Shown here: piece after piece, positions 1 to 8,413 of the stretch
Layout: every line of letters starts with the position of its first letter
Numbering within the stretch: the stretch's first letter is position 1
Assembly (NCBI GenBank): GCA_039819065.1
Contig: JBCBSS010000006.1
Coordinates: forward strand, 1 to 64,000
Length of the DNA stretch: 64,000 nt
Direction of reading: 5' to 3'
DNA from: JBCBSS01 sp039819065
Lineage (GTDB): Bacteria; Bacteroidota; Bacteroidia; Cytophagales; Cyclobacteriaceae
Translations under genes and position numbers: made by a program
The notes under the pieces: generated by a model
Database searches by the model: none
What the model was told of the DNA's origin: nothing
What the model saw: only the letters and a program-made list of their open reading frames with translations

Positions 1-84
1 CTACTGTTGCGATGTTCTCAGCTTGATCGTCAGGAATAGATATATTAAATTCTTTTTCAAATTCCATTATAAGCTCAACAGTAG
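1..84 (-). other. inverted internal segment of acpP at window edge
   Basis: Read on the minus strand this stretch encodes TVELIMEFEKEFNISIPDD followed by QAENIATV, the textbook second half of acyl carrier protein. The acpP 3' end that should follow lies on the plus strand at 78-122. Bases 1-8 (ctactgtt) and 77-84 (aacagtag) are inverted repeats. Flipping bases 1-84 restores one continuous ACP frame into the plus-strand tail. An in-frame TAA lies just upstream of a spurious minus ATG at 94, and the phosphopantetheine Ser region is absent. The flip ends exactly at the window edge, so a fold-back at a contig end is more likely than a real inversion. Confidence 0.8.
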
Positions 85-122
85 GCCAAGCCATTTCTTA
101 CTTAGAAGAAAACGTTAAATAG
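78..122 (+). CDS. acpP: acyl carrier protein, 3' end only
   Basis: The plus-strand frame ending at the TAG at 120-122 reads TVGQAISYLEENVK, the usual C-terminal helix of a Bacteroidota acyl carrier protein. It lies 28 bases before fabF, which is the standard acpP-fabF order. ACP carries growing acyl chains on a phosphopantetheine arm for FabF. The upstream part is not readable in this orientation because of the inverted segment at 1-84. The identification rests on this tail, the inverted segment and the neighbour. Confidence 0.8.
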   Translation, partial: TVGQAISYLEENVK

Positions 123-150
123 ACATACTACTCCCACTTTTAATTCCTGT

Positions 151-1404
151 ATGAATTTGAGAAGAGTTGTTGTAACTGGATTAGGTGCACTCACTCCCAT
201 AGGTAACAATGTCCAAGAATATTGGAGTGGCCTTTCCAACGGAGTGAGTGGAGCCGCCAGAATCACTAAATTTGATCCTGAAAAATTCAGAACAAAGTTT
301 GCATGTGAAGTAAAGAATCTGGATGTAAAAGACTATCTGGATAGAAAGGAAGCCAGGAAAATGGATCCTTTCACACAATATGCAATGATAGTAGCACAGG
401 AAGCTATCGAAGATGCAGATATCAATCTCGAAAAAATTGACGCCGACAGAGTTGGCGTAATATGGGGTTCAGGCATAGGAGGTTTAAAAACCTTTCAAGA
501 CGAAGTAGTCAACTATGTAAATCAGGATTATAACCCCAAATTCAATCCCTTCTTTATTCCGAAAATGATTCCCGATTTAAGCTCGGGACATATCTCCATT
601 AAATACGGTTTCCGAGGCCCCAATTTTGTGACTGTTTCGGCATGCGCATCTGGTACGAATGCCATCATAGATGCTATGAACTACATCCGACTTGGTCATA
701 TGGATATGGCTGTAACGGGAGGCTCTGAAGCAGCTGTTACTGAAGCCGGAATGGGAGGTTTCAATGCCATGAAAGCTCTTTCAGAGCGTAATGACTCGCC
801 TGAAACAGCATCTAGGCCATTTGATAAAGATCGAGACGGATTTGTTTTAGGTGAAGGTGCTGCCGGTATTATTCTAGAAGAATATGAGCATGCCAAGGCA
901 CGAGGTGCTAAAATATATGCTGAGCTTATCGGTGGAGGCATGTCAGCCGACGCTCACCACATCACCGCTCCACACCCCGAGGGCCTAGGAGCTAAAAACG
1001 TAATGAAGAATGCGCTTGCTGATGCAGGTATCAGCCGCGAAGATGTAGACTATATTAATGTACACGGCACATCTACTCCATTAGGTGATTTAAGTGAAGT
1101 GACCGCTATTAATGATATTTTTGGTGACCACGCATTCAAGCTTAATATCAGTTCTACCAAATCAATGACTGGGCACCTACTCGGCGCCGCAGGAGCCATC
1201 GAGGCAGTAGCATCCATACTGGCGATTCAAAATCAAATTGTACCACCTACTATCAATCACTTCACCGATGATGAGGTATTTGATTCCAGGTTTAATTTCA
1301 CTTTTAACAAAGCTCAGGAAAGAGAAATAAAAGTAGCACAGAGCAACACATTTGGTTTCGGTGGTCACAACACTTCTATTATATTCAGAAAATTTGAGGA
1401 ATAG
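151..1404 (+). CDS. fabF: beta-ketoacyl-ACP synthase II
   Basis: FabF condenses malonyl-ACP with acyl-ACP in the elongation step of type II fatty acid synthesis, in the cytoplasm. The 417-residue length is normal. The catalytic triad is visible: Cys165 in SACASGTNA, His305 in NVHGTSTPLGD, and His342 in TKSMTGHLLGAAGA. The glycine-rich GFGGHN motif is near the C-terminus. The ATG follows the acpP stop by 28 bases and the stop overlaps the rnc start by one base, so acpP-fabF-rnc are probably co-transcribed, the common arrangement in Bacteroidota. Confidence 0.97.
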   Translation: MNLRRVVVTGLGALTPIGNNVQEYWSGLSNGVSGAARITKFDPEKFRTKFACEVKNLDVKDYLDRKEARKMDPFTQYAMIVAQEAIEDADINLEKIDADRVGVIWGSGIGGLKTFQDEVVNYVNQDYNPKFNPFFIPKMIPDLSSGHISIKYGFRGPNFVTVSACASGTNAIIDAMNYIRLGHMDMAVTGGSEAAVTEAGMGGFNAMKALSERNDSPETASRPFDKDRDGFVLGEGAAGIILEEYEHAKARGAKIYAELIGGGMSADAHHITAPHPEGLGAKNVMKNALADAGISREDVDYINVHGTSTPLGDLSEVTAINDIFGDHAFKLNISSTKSMTGHLLGAAGAIEAVASILAIQNQIVPPTINHFTDDEVFDSRFNFTFNKAQEREIKVAQSNTFGFGGHNTSIIFRKFEE

Positions 1405-2144
1405 TGAACCGTGTTTTGCGACGGTTAGTATCATCCATTTTATATCGATCTCAGAAAGATAGAAAACTTATTACCGCGATCAATACTATCGTTGGTAGCA
1501 AGCCATTCAACCTCAGACTTTACGAGTTAGCACTAAAACACAGGTCTATTGCTAGAGAAGGCAAAAAAGGCTTCCGCGAATCCAATGAAAGACTGGAGTA
1601 CTTAGGTGATGCTATACTCGGCGCTGCGGTTGCTGATTACCTGTTCAAAAAATTTCCTTTCAAGGATGAAGGTTTTCTCACGGAAATACGAGCCCGAATA
1701 GTGAATAGGGAATCACTGAATGACTTGGGAAGAAAGGTAGGGATCAATAAAATAGTAGAGTACGACAACAGTAAGAAAAAAGGTTTAAGCCATAAATCTC
1801 TATATGGAGACACCCTGGAAGCCATAGTGGGGGCTGTCTATCTGGATAAAGGCTATCAATTCTGTAGGCGATTTATTATTGAGAAGTTAATCAACCCCTA
1901 CTATAATATAGATGATCTGATCAACACCAACCCCAATCAAAAAAGCAAGGTCATCGAGTGGGCTCAGAAAGAAAATAAGGATGTCAGGTTTGAAATACTG
2001 GATGTCAAATCATCAAAAAACTTCAAAGAATTCACTGCTCAGGTTTTTGTAAATGACAAACCGCTTGGCAAGGGTTTCGGCCACAGCAAAAAAAAGGCAG
2101 AGCAAGACGCCGCCCAAAAGACCTGTGAACTGTTAAATATCTAA
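1404..2144 (+). CDS. rnc: ribonuclease III
   Basis: RNase III cuts double-stranded RNA in rRNA precursors and regulatory duplexes. The 246-residue protein has the RNase III signature NERLEYLGDAILG (about residues 59-71), the second catalytic-face motif GDTLEAIVGAVYLD (about 135-148), and a C-terminal double-stranded RNA-binding domain starting near NPNQKSKVIEW. It starts with GTG, which overlaps the last base of the fabF stop and indicates translational coupling. The N-terminus carries about 20 extra basic residues, common in this phylum. Confidence 0.96.
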   Translation: MNRVLRRLVSSILYRSQKDRKLITAINTIVGSKPFNLRLYELALKHRSIAREGKKGFRESNERLEYLGDAILGAAVADYLFKKFPFKDEGFLTEIRARIVNRESLNDLGRKVGINKIVEYDNSKKKGLSHKSLYGDTLEAIVGAVYLDKGYQFCRRFIIEKLINPYYNIDDLINTNPNQKSKVIEWAQKENKDVRFEILDVKSSKNFKEFTAQVFVNDKPLGKGFGHSKKKAEQDAAQKTCELLNI

Positions 2145-2162
2145 ACAGACATTATCTACCTT

Positions 2163-4040
2163 ATGCGGAAGATGAAAATAGGTGGCGCTACGCTCAACCA
2201 AATCCCAATGGACTGGGATAATAACATCAACAATATTCTTACAGCAATACGAAATGCAAGGCACGAAGGAGTTGAATTGCTTTGTTTGCCAGAGCTTTGC
2301 ATTACCGGCTATGGCTGCGAAGATATGTTCCTTAGTAAATGGCTGCCTGAGAAGAGCCTTCAATTGCTTCCCCCGATCATTGAAGCCTGTGAAGACATCA
2401 CAGTGTCGGTAGGCTTGCCCATTATATATGAGCATATTGTTTATAACTGTACATGCTTGATCAAAGATCAAGAGATTCTTGGGTTCAACGTCAAGCAATT
2501 ACTGCCTTATGAAGGGGTACACTATGAACCAAGATGGTTCACCCCCTGGAAACCAGGCAGGTTAGAGGAAATATTATTTGAAAATCGAAAGTACCCATTC
2601 GGCGATCTGATTCATGACATCAATGGTGTTAAGGTTGGTTTCGAAATATGTGAAGACGCATGGAGGGAGAAAGAAAGGCCGGCGTGTAGATTGGTAGAAA
2701 GAGGTATTGACTTGATTCTCAACCCAAGTGCCAGCCATTTTGCTTTTGAAAAAGTAACGGTCAGGGAAGACATTGCGATCAATAGTTCGAAACGATTTGA
2801 TTGCGTTTTTCTGCATACCAATATGCTCGGCAATGAAGCCGGTAGAATGGTTTATGATGGGGACGTTGTCATTGCTCAAAAAGGAATGCTACTAGAGCGC
2901 AACCCGCGTCTCTCCTATCAATCAGTTAACTTGGCCTTTACAGATGTCGATTTCGACGAACCTGCGGTTCAACAACCCAGTTTGAGGGATGATGTCAGAG
3001 ATAGAAATACAGAATTCGCCAAGGCTGCGTCTCTGGCCTTGTTCGATTATTTAAGAAAAAGCCGAAGTAAAGGTTTTGTATTGTCTTTGAGTGGGGGTGC
3101 CGATTCTAGTTGCTGTGCTATTCTAGTAGCTGAAATGGTCAGAAGAGGACTGAGAGAACTTGGCACTGAAACATTTCTAATCAAATTAGGCAGAGAAGAT
3201 ATTATTGATTTGGTCAAAAATGAATCTAACCCTGATGAAGTAGCCAAGATCATAACAAATGGTATATTAACCTGTGCCTATCAAGCCACTAAAAATTCAT
3301 CCGATGATACTTATGAATCTGCCAAAGCCCTGGCTGATTCTATCGGTGCGATTTTCTATTCATGGCACATCGATGAGCAAGTAACGGCTTACACGAAAGA
3401 GATTGAAGCTCAATTGCAAAGGTCACTGGAGTGGGAAACTGATGATATAGCCTTGCAAAATATTCAGGCCAGGGCCAGGTCTCCAATCATTTGGATGCTG
3501 GCCAATATCAAACAATCATTACTGATCACTACCTCCAACAGAAGTGAAGGAGACGTAGGGTATGCCACTATGGATGGAGACACAAGCGGAAGTATCGCAC
3601 CCATAGCAGCGGTGGATAAACATTTCATCAAAGAATGGCTGGTTTGGGCTCAAGCTGAATTGGGCTATACGGCACTTGATCATGTCAATAACCTGCGGCC
3701 TTCGGCAGAATTAAGGCCTTTGGAACAGACCCAAACTGATGAAGACGATCTTATGCCCTATGCTGTGTTAGTGGAAATAGAAAAGCTTGCTATTCGTGAC
3801 AAGAAATCTCCGGTCGAAGTATACAAAGTGCTATCTAAAATTGGGTTGGAAAATTCAGATGAACTGAAGTCCTACATCAGCAAATTCTTTAGACTGTGGG
3901 CACGCAACCAATGGAAACGAGAGCGCACAGCACCTGCATTTCACCTTGACGATTTCAACATCGATCCGCGTACCTGGTGCAGGTTTCCAATACTCTCGGG
4001 CAGCTTCAAGGAGGAGTTGGAAGAATTGAATCGACTTTAA
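2163..4040 (+). CDS. nadE: glutamine-dependent NAD+ synthetase
   Basis: NadE makes NAD+ from deamido-NAD using glutamine as ammonia donor. The 625-residue protein has two domains. The N-terminal nitrilase-type glutaminase has the triad Glu44 (LPELCITGYG), Lys111 (VKQLLPYEG) and Cys163 (EICEDAW). The C-terminal ATP-pyrophosphatase synthetase domain has the P-loop LSLSGGADSS near residue 306 and the TTSNRSEGDVGY region. ATG codons at 2163 and 2172 both fit; the first is used. It follows rnc by 18 bases and precedes lgt by 22, so it may share transcripts with both. Confidence 0.96.
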   Translation: MRKMKIGGATLNQIPMDWDNNINNILTAIRNARHEGVELLCLPELCITGYGCEDMFLSKWLPEKSLQLLPPIIEACEDITVSVGLPIIYEHIVYNCTCLIKDQEILGFNVKQLLPYEGVHYEPRWFTPWKPGRLEEILFENRKYPFGDLIHDINGVKVGFEICEDAWREKERPACRLVERGIDLILNPSASHFAFEKVTVREDIAINSSKRFDCVFLHTNMLGNEAGRMVYDGDVVIAQKGMLLERNPRLSYQSVNLAFTDVDFDEPAVQQPSLRDDVRDRNTEFAKAASLALFDYLRKSRSKGFVLSLSGGADSSCCAILVAEMVRRGLRELGTETFLIKLGREDIIDLVKNESNPDEVAKIITNGILTCAYQATKNSSDDTYESAKALADSIGAIFYSWHIDEQVTAYTKEIEAQLQRSLEWETDDIALQNIQARARSPIIWMLANIKQSLLITTSNRSEGDVGYATMDGDTSGSIAPIAAVDKHFIKEWLVWAQAELGYTALDHVNNLRPSAELRPLEQTQTDEDDLMPYAVLVEIEKLAIRDKKSPVEVYKVLSKIGLENSDELKSYISKFFRLWARNQWKRERTAPAFHLDDFNIDPRTWCRFPILSGSFKEELEELNRL

Positions 4041-4062
4041 ATTATTCATTTATATTTGCCGC

Positions 4063-5217
4063 ATGCAAACACTCAGCTACATCATTTGGAACGCCAATCC
4101 AAAGATTTTTCCAAATGGCCTTTTCGGCTGGCAACTACCTATTGTATGGTACGGGTTGCTATTCGCCTTCGGCTTTCTGTTGAGCCAACAAATTCTATTT
4201 TACATTCACAAAAAAGAAGGTAAGCCGGAAAAGGACGTAGAGACTTTGACCATCTACATGGTCGTTGCCACCATAATCGGAGCCAGACTCGGTCATGTGC
4301 TATTCTACGAGACTTCAACACTTTGGGAGAACCCACTTGATGTGATCAATTTTTGGGATGGAGGGTTCCGCGGATTAGCCAGCCATGGTGGTGCAATAGG
4401 CATTTTCATAGCCCTCTGGACATATGCCAACTACGAAATCAAGATTAAAGTATTAAGGCTAAAAGTCAGTATCAAAAAACAGAAGAGAAAAAACCAAAGC
4501 TTTCTTCAGGTACTGGATAGAATAGCCATTGTTACTGCTCTGACAGGCTGCCTGATTCGATTTGGTAACTTCACTAATTCCGAGATCATTGGTAAACCTA
4601 TAGAAGGTAACTCGGGTGTCGTTTTTGCCAGAAGCTTTACCGATCATTTAAAACCGAGTAACAGAGCCATAGAAAGCATCACTTATGCTAGCAGGGAAGC
4701 TGATAATGATGAGAATGGCAATGTACCTATCAATATAAATGTGCAATTCAAAAGAGGTACGCAAGAAGCGGTAGTAAGAAGTACCATTGAAAATACCGCT
4801 AAGGGGACATTCAATCAATCATACATCCAAAGGCACTTTGCCCAAGATACTGGAAAACCATTAGACTATACGCTGTCCGAATCGGATGGCAAGACTATAG
4901 CCACCATAAGTACTTTCGCCATATCCAGGCACCCAGCGCAGTTGTACGAGTCCATATCATGCCTGGTTATTTTCCTGATTCTCATGTTCGTATGGTCGAG
5001 AAAAAAGCTAGAAACACCAAAAGGTTTACTTTTTGGACTATTTCTTACACTGATCTTTGGCCTTCGCTTTCTTTATGAATATATCAAAGAAAATCAAGTA
5101 GCTTTCGAAGATGATCTACCACTAAATATGGGACAGATTCTTAGCATTCCTCTTGTAATAGTCGGTCTGATCATTATATTCAGGGTTCGAAAACAGGCTA
5201 CTCCTTCTTCGGAATAA
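4063..5217 (+). CDS. lgt: prolipoprotein diacylglyceryl transferase
   Basis: Lgt moves diacylglycerol from phosphatidylglycerol onto the lipobox Cys of prolipoproteins in the inner membrane. Diagnostic motifs are ASHGGAIG (about residue 105), the signature RFGNFTNSEIIGKP (about 166-179), RHPAQLYE (about 289-296) and FLYEYIKE. About seven membrane segments are visible. At 384 residues it is about 100 longer than E. coli Lgt because of a polar insert between roughly residues 185 and 285, a pattern seen in other Bacteroidota. Many lipoproteins in this window (BtuF1, BtuF2, BtuG, DUF4197) would be its substrates. Confidence 0.96.
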   Translation: MQTLSYIIWNANPKIFPNGLFGWQLPIVWYGLLFAFGFLLSQQILFYIHKKEGKPEKDVETLTIYMVVATIIGARLGHVLFYETSTLWENPLDVINFWDGGFRGLASHGGAIGIFIALWTYANYEIKIKVLRLKVSIKKQKRKNQSFLQVLDRIAIVTALTGCLIRFGNFTNSEIIGKPIEGNSGVVFARSFTDHLKPSNRAIESITYASREADNDENGNVPININVQFKRGTQEAVVRSTIENTAKGTFNQSYIQRHFAQDTGKPLDYTLSESDGKTIATISTFAISRHPAQLYESISCLVIFLILMFVWSRKKLETPKGLLFGLFLTLIFGLRFLYEYIKENQVAFEDDLPLNMGQILSIPLVIVGLIIIFRVRKQATPSSE

Positions 5218-5266
5218 TGATAAGGGATAGCAAGTTTTTGAATTAAGGTGTAATTTTAAGAAGTGG

Positions 5267-5286
5267 GTGAATAAACCTTTATTCAC
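5267..5286 (+). terminator. short perfect hairpin after lgt
   Basis: GTGAATAAA and TTTATTCAC form a nine-pair stem around a two-base gap, 50 bases after the lgt stop. No clear T-run follows, so it may be a weak terminator or an mRNA 3'-end structure. The rest of 5218-5419 shows no gene. Confidence 0.35.
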
Positions 5287-5419
5287 TTATTGCTGTCTAA
5301 TACAGTAAAAGCTTACATGTGGCGCTGAAGGCATAGTGTTGAATTACAGTCAAAGTATTTTCCATTTCGCTTTGTTGTAGTAACTTGATACTTGTCTCAA
5401 AACAGACGGGATAGATTAA

Positions 5420-6874
5420 ATGCTGGCACTCATATTATCCTTTTTTGCAGGGGTTTCTCTACCAGCGGATTCACTCGATATGGAGTATTCTCAATACCGA
5501 AGCGATTCCGTCAAGGAGATTATTTTGCAAAAAGAGGACTCTTCTGCCAATCGTTACGTCAAGATAGATAAAGTGTTCATCATTGGTAATAAACGTACCA
5601 AAGATCGCATCATACTTCGGGAGCTCGACTTAAAAGCAGGTGACATCTTTAGTTTTGCTGATTTAGAGAGAATCATCAAGAACGACGAACAAAAAGTATT
5701 CAACACCCATCTTTTCAATGACGTAAGCATCAATACGCTCTTTCTGAATGACAACCTGGTTGACATTGTGGTGCAGGTATCTGAAAGGTGGTATATTTTC
5801 CCTTCCCCCATTTTTGAGATCGGTGGTCGTAACTTCAACGATTGGTGGGTCAATCAAAATCGGGATCTTAGCTTTGTCAACTATGGTTTAAAGCTATTTC
5901 AGCGCAACTTGAGAGGAAGGAATGAAACCATGCGGCTGACTGCGCAATTTGGTTTTACCCAAAGGTTTGAAATCAGGTATTCCATACCTTATATAGATAA
6001 GGCACAACGACATGGCTTATCCTTTTTATATAACTTCTCTGAAAATAAGAACGTAGCCTATACAACGGAAAACCATATCCAACTCTTTGCTGAGAGTGAC
6101 AATGTCTTAAGGGTCAGGCGCAATGCGTTGGTGACATACACACATCGCAATTCTTTTTTCGATTTTCACTCTGTTGACCTGGGCTTCCGAAACAATAATA
6201 TCGCTGATACATTGGCGTTCTTGAACCCCGATTATTATCTAGGCGGAAGGACTGAGCAAAAGTATTTATATGCAGGCTATCGCTACACGCGTGATAAGCG
6301 CGACATCAGATTTTATCCATTAGAAGGGTTCCAATATTTTGCACGCATTAACAAATATGGCTTCGGTATTTTTGATGACCTCGACCAGTTTGACATAACT
6401 CTCGGTTACGCTCGTTATCTCAATCTCAACAAAGGTTTTTACCTATCCAATTTCAGTTCAGGCTATGTCAGCGGGCCAGATCAACAGCCCTATGCTAATT
6501 TCGGAAGTTTGGGTAGTGGTAGGAATTTTGTGCGAGGATATGAGCTCTTTCTGATAGAAGGTCAAAGTTTTTTGCTTAATAAAACCAGTCTTAGAAAACG
6601 GATATTTTCAGGAGAGAAAGTACTGAAAAAGCTCTCGGCTGACCAGTTCAAGTCTATTCCATTCACTTTTTACTTGAAAACTTACTTTGATTTTGGGGTA
6701 GTACAGAATTTCCCGGATTATGAGAATAATCGACTCTTATCGAATAGATATCTGTTTGGAACAGGTGTAGGTATAGATATGGTCACCTTCTATGACTTGA
6801 TATTTAAACTAGAATACTCGGTCAATCGTGAAGGCAACACCGGGTTATTCATTGGTTTAAAAAGCGATTTTTAG
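5420..6874 (+). CDS. Omp85-family outer membrane protein with one POTRA domain
   Basis: The product is a 484-residue BamA/TamA-like outer-membrane barrel. Residues 1-17 form a signal peptide. A POTRA module spans about residues 50-125 (VFIIGNKRTKDRIILRELDL), followed by a 16-strand-type barrel rich in alternating aromatics. The conserved Omp85 loop-6 motif appears as NFVRGYELF near residue 373, and the last residue is Phe, as expected for barrel insertion. One POTRA domain rather than five argues against the main BamA. A role in protein or lipid transport across the outer membrane is inferred. The gene converges on, and overlaps by four bases, the MORN gene on the other strand. Confidence 0.85.
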   Translation: MLALILSFFAGVSLPADSLDMEYSQYRSDSVKEIILQKEDSSANRYVKIDKVFIIGNKRTKDRIILRELDLKAGDIFSFADLERIIKNDEQKVFNTHLFNDVSINTLFLNDNLVDIVVQVSERWYIFPSPIFEIGGRNFNDWWVNQNRDLSFVNYGLKLFQRNLRGRNETMRLTAQFGFTQRFEIRYSIPYIDKAQRHGLSFLYNFSENKNVAYTTENHIQLFAESDNVLRVRRNALVTYTHRNSFFDFHSVDLGFRNNNIADTLAFLNPDYYLGGRTEQKYLYAGYRYTRDKRDIRFYPLEGFQYFARINKYGFGIFDDLDQFDITLGYARYLNLNKGFYLSNFSSGYVSGPDQQPYANFGSLGSGRNFVRGYELFLIEGQSFLLNKTSLRKRIFSGEKVLKKLSADQFKSIPFTFYLKTYFDFGVVQNFPDYENNRLLSNRYLFGTGVGIDMVTFYDLIFKLEYSVNREGNTGLFIGLKSDF

Positions 6875-7503
6875 TTAGGGTCTATCTTCTTTCGTTTGCC
6901 TTTGGCATTCACATAATACCAGTCTCCAACCCTTTCTCCCTCCTCATATTCACCTTCGAATTCTAATTTACCTTCCTCCGTATAAAAGCGCCAATACCCG
7001 GTTTCTAGCCCTTTTTGATACTGTCCCTCTTGAATTAGCACGCCCTCTTCATTGTACACTTTCCACACACCTTCCGGAAGTCCCATTTCATAATTCACCG
7101 TTCTTTTTAAATTGCCGTTCTTATGATAGAAATTCCACAAGCCTTGATACAAACCATCTTCAAACCTACCAGCCTTTTCCATTTGTCCTGACCGATAATA
7201 GTAGCTTGAAGAGTCTTGGAGCAGTCCGGAAACCCAATTTTCTTTTCCTATCAACTTACCAGCAGGAGAGAAGTATTGTACTATACCATCCAGCTTACCT
7301 TTATGGTACTGCTCTATAGCGTTTCTGGTACCGTCAGGATAGTAATAATACCAGGTTCCCTGCTTCTTACCATTCTCAAGATGCCCCGAAGCTCTTATCT
7401 GACCATTCTCATAGCGCTCTTCAACCTGCCCGTATAGAAGATTCGTGAATAAGACCAGAAAAAGAACAAAAGTCACACGCGAAATGATACCGGTTAAATT
7501 CAT
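6871..7503 (-). CDS. secreted MORN-repeat (MORN_2) protein
   Basis: This 210-residue protein has a signal peptide (about residues 1-25) and then about seven tandem repeats with the pattern Y-x-x-G-x-x-x-G-x-W-x-F/Y-Y, for example ENGKKQGTWYYYYPDG, EDGLYQGLWNFYHKNG and QKGLETGYWRFYTEEG. These are MORN_2 or YwqK-type repeats, annotated as an antitoxin family in some databases, but no toxin gene is next to it. Such proteins in Bacteroidota are usually exported and of unknown role. The start sits 70 bases from the divergent 7574 gene, so the two may share a promoter region. Confidence 0.8.
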   Translation of the reverse strand: MNLTGIISRVTFVLFLVLFTNLLYGQVEERYENGQIRASGHLENGKKQGTWYYYYPDGTRNAIEQYHKGKLDGIVQYFSPAGKLIGKENWVSGLLQDSSSYYYRSGQMEKAGRFEDGLYQGLWNFYHKNGNLKRTVNYEMGLPEGVWKVYNEEGVLIQEGQYQKGLETGYWRFYTEEGKLEFEGEYEEGERVGDWYYVNAKGKRKKIDPN

Positions 7504-7573
7504 ATTAATGGTAACGATAATAAGGGCACAAATAGTGATCTAAATTAATATTATTGCGGGCTCAAAAAAAGTA

Positions 7574-8413
7574 GTGTTGAAGATGTCGTGTTGTTGGTTG
7601 AGATTACTTTTAGTGGTCTGTCTTTTCATTCCTAATTTCCTATTTGGACAAATAGGCGGTTTTAATATCAATCCTCATGCTATGGGCATGGGGAATACCA
7701 CCATATTAGAAAACGATCCGTGGTCTACTTTCACCAACCCTGCTGGCATTAGTGGTATTCAAGCATTGACCCTCTCCACCGCCTACCATCAAACACCTGT
7801 CGAGGGCATCAAAAATGTAGGAGTCGCCACCGTTCTACCGGTAGAAAATGGCACCACTGCCCTATCAATATCCAGAGTTGGAGATGATCTCTTGAGCCTA
7901 AGTACCATTGGGTTCAACTATGCGAGTCACTTTGGGTTGGCCAAATTAGGCGCCAGAATTAAGTACGCTCAATATGTTGCAGAGTCAACAGGCACGAAGG
8001 GCACTTTCCAGTTAGACCTAGGTGGCATGGCCAGATTATCCAGGTCTTTTGTGGTCGGTGCATATATATTGAATGTCAACCAAACCCGGTTGAATGAATT
8101 TGAAGATGAGAGAGCCCCCACTATTCTCTCCGCAGGCTTTTCTTATCAAGCGTCGAAGGAGTTTACTATCAACGGTGAGGTAGAAAAAGATATTGCGTTT
8201 CCGGCTATCACCAAGGTGGGGATAGCTTACCAGCCTTTTGAGAAATTTGTATTCCGAGCGGGTTTTCATATCAATCCGCGTAACTCCTTTTTCGGATTGG
8301 GCTTTAAAAGAAAACGGTTAGCAATCGATTACGCCTTACAACACAATCCCGTACTTGGTATCTCCCATCAGACGGGTCTTATTTATAGCATTCCGCAAAA
8401 GCGCTCAGAATGA
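7574..8413 (+). CDS. outer-membrane barrel protein, PorV/OmpP1-like
   Basis: A 279-residue predicted beta-barrel. After a signal peptide ending near NFLFGQ comes NPHAMGMGNTTILENDPWST with FTNPAGISG, the N-terminal pattern of the PorV/PorQ/OmpP1-FadL group, in which a barrel follows a conserved D-x-x-x-x-x-N-P-A-G/A motif. The GTG at 7574 is taken as the start; an ATG three codons in (7583) is equally possible. Its stop overlaps the next gene's start (ATGA), so the two are translationally coupled. Substrate is unknown; it is short for a PorV. Confidence 0.7.
   Translation: MLKMSCCWLRLLLVVCLFIPNFLFGQIGGFNINPHAMGMGNTTILENDPWSTFTNPAGISGIQALTLSTAYHQTPVEGIKNVGVATVLPVENGTTALSISRVGDDLLSLSTIGFNYASHFGLAKLGARIKYAQYVAESTGTKGTFQLDLGGMARLSRSFVVGAYILNVNQTRLNEFEDERAPTILSAGFSYQASKEFTINGEVEKDIAFPAITKVGIAYQPFEKFVFRAGFHINPRNSFFGLGFKRKRLAIDYALQHNPVLGISHQTGLIYSIPQKRSE

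Noticed and set aside
6871..7503. MORN/YwqK protein as antitoxin of a toxin-antitoxin pair
   Set aside because: It has a signal peptide and no adjacent toxin gene; the database name is not evidence of function here.
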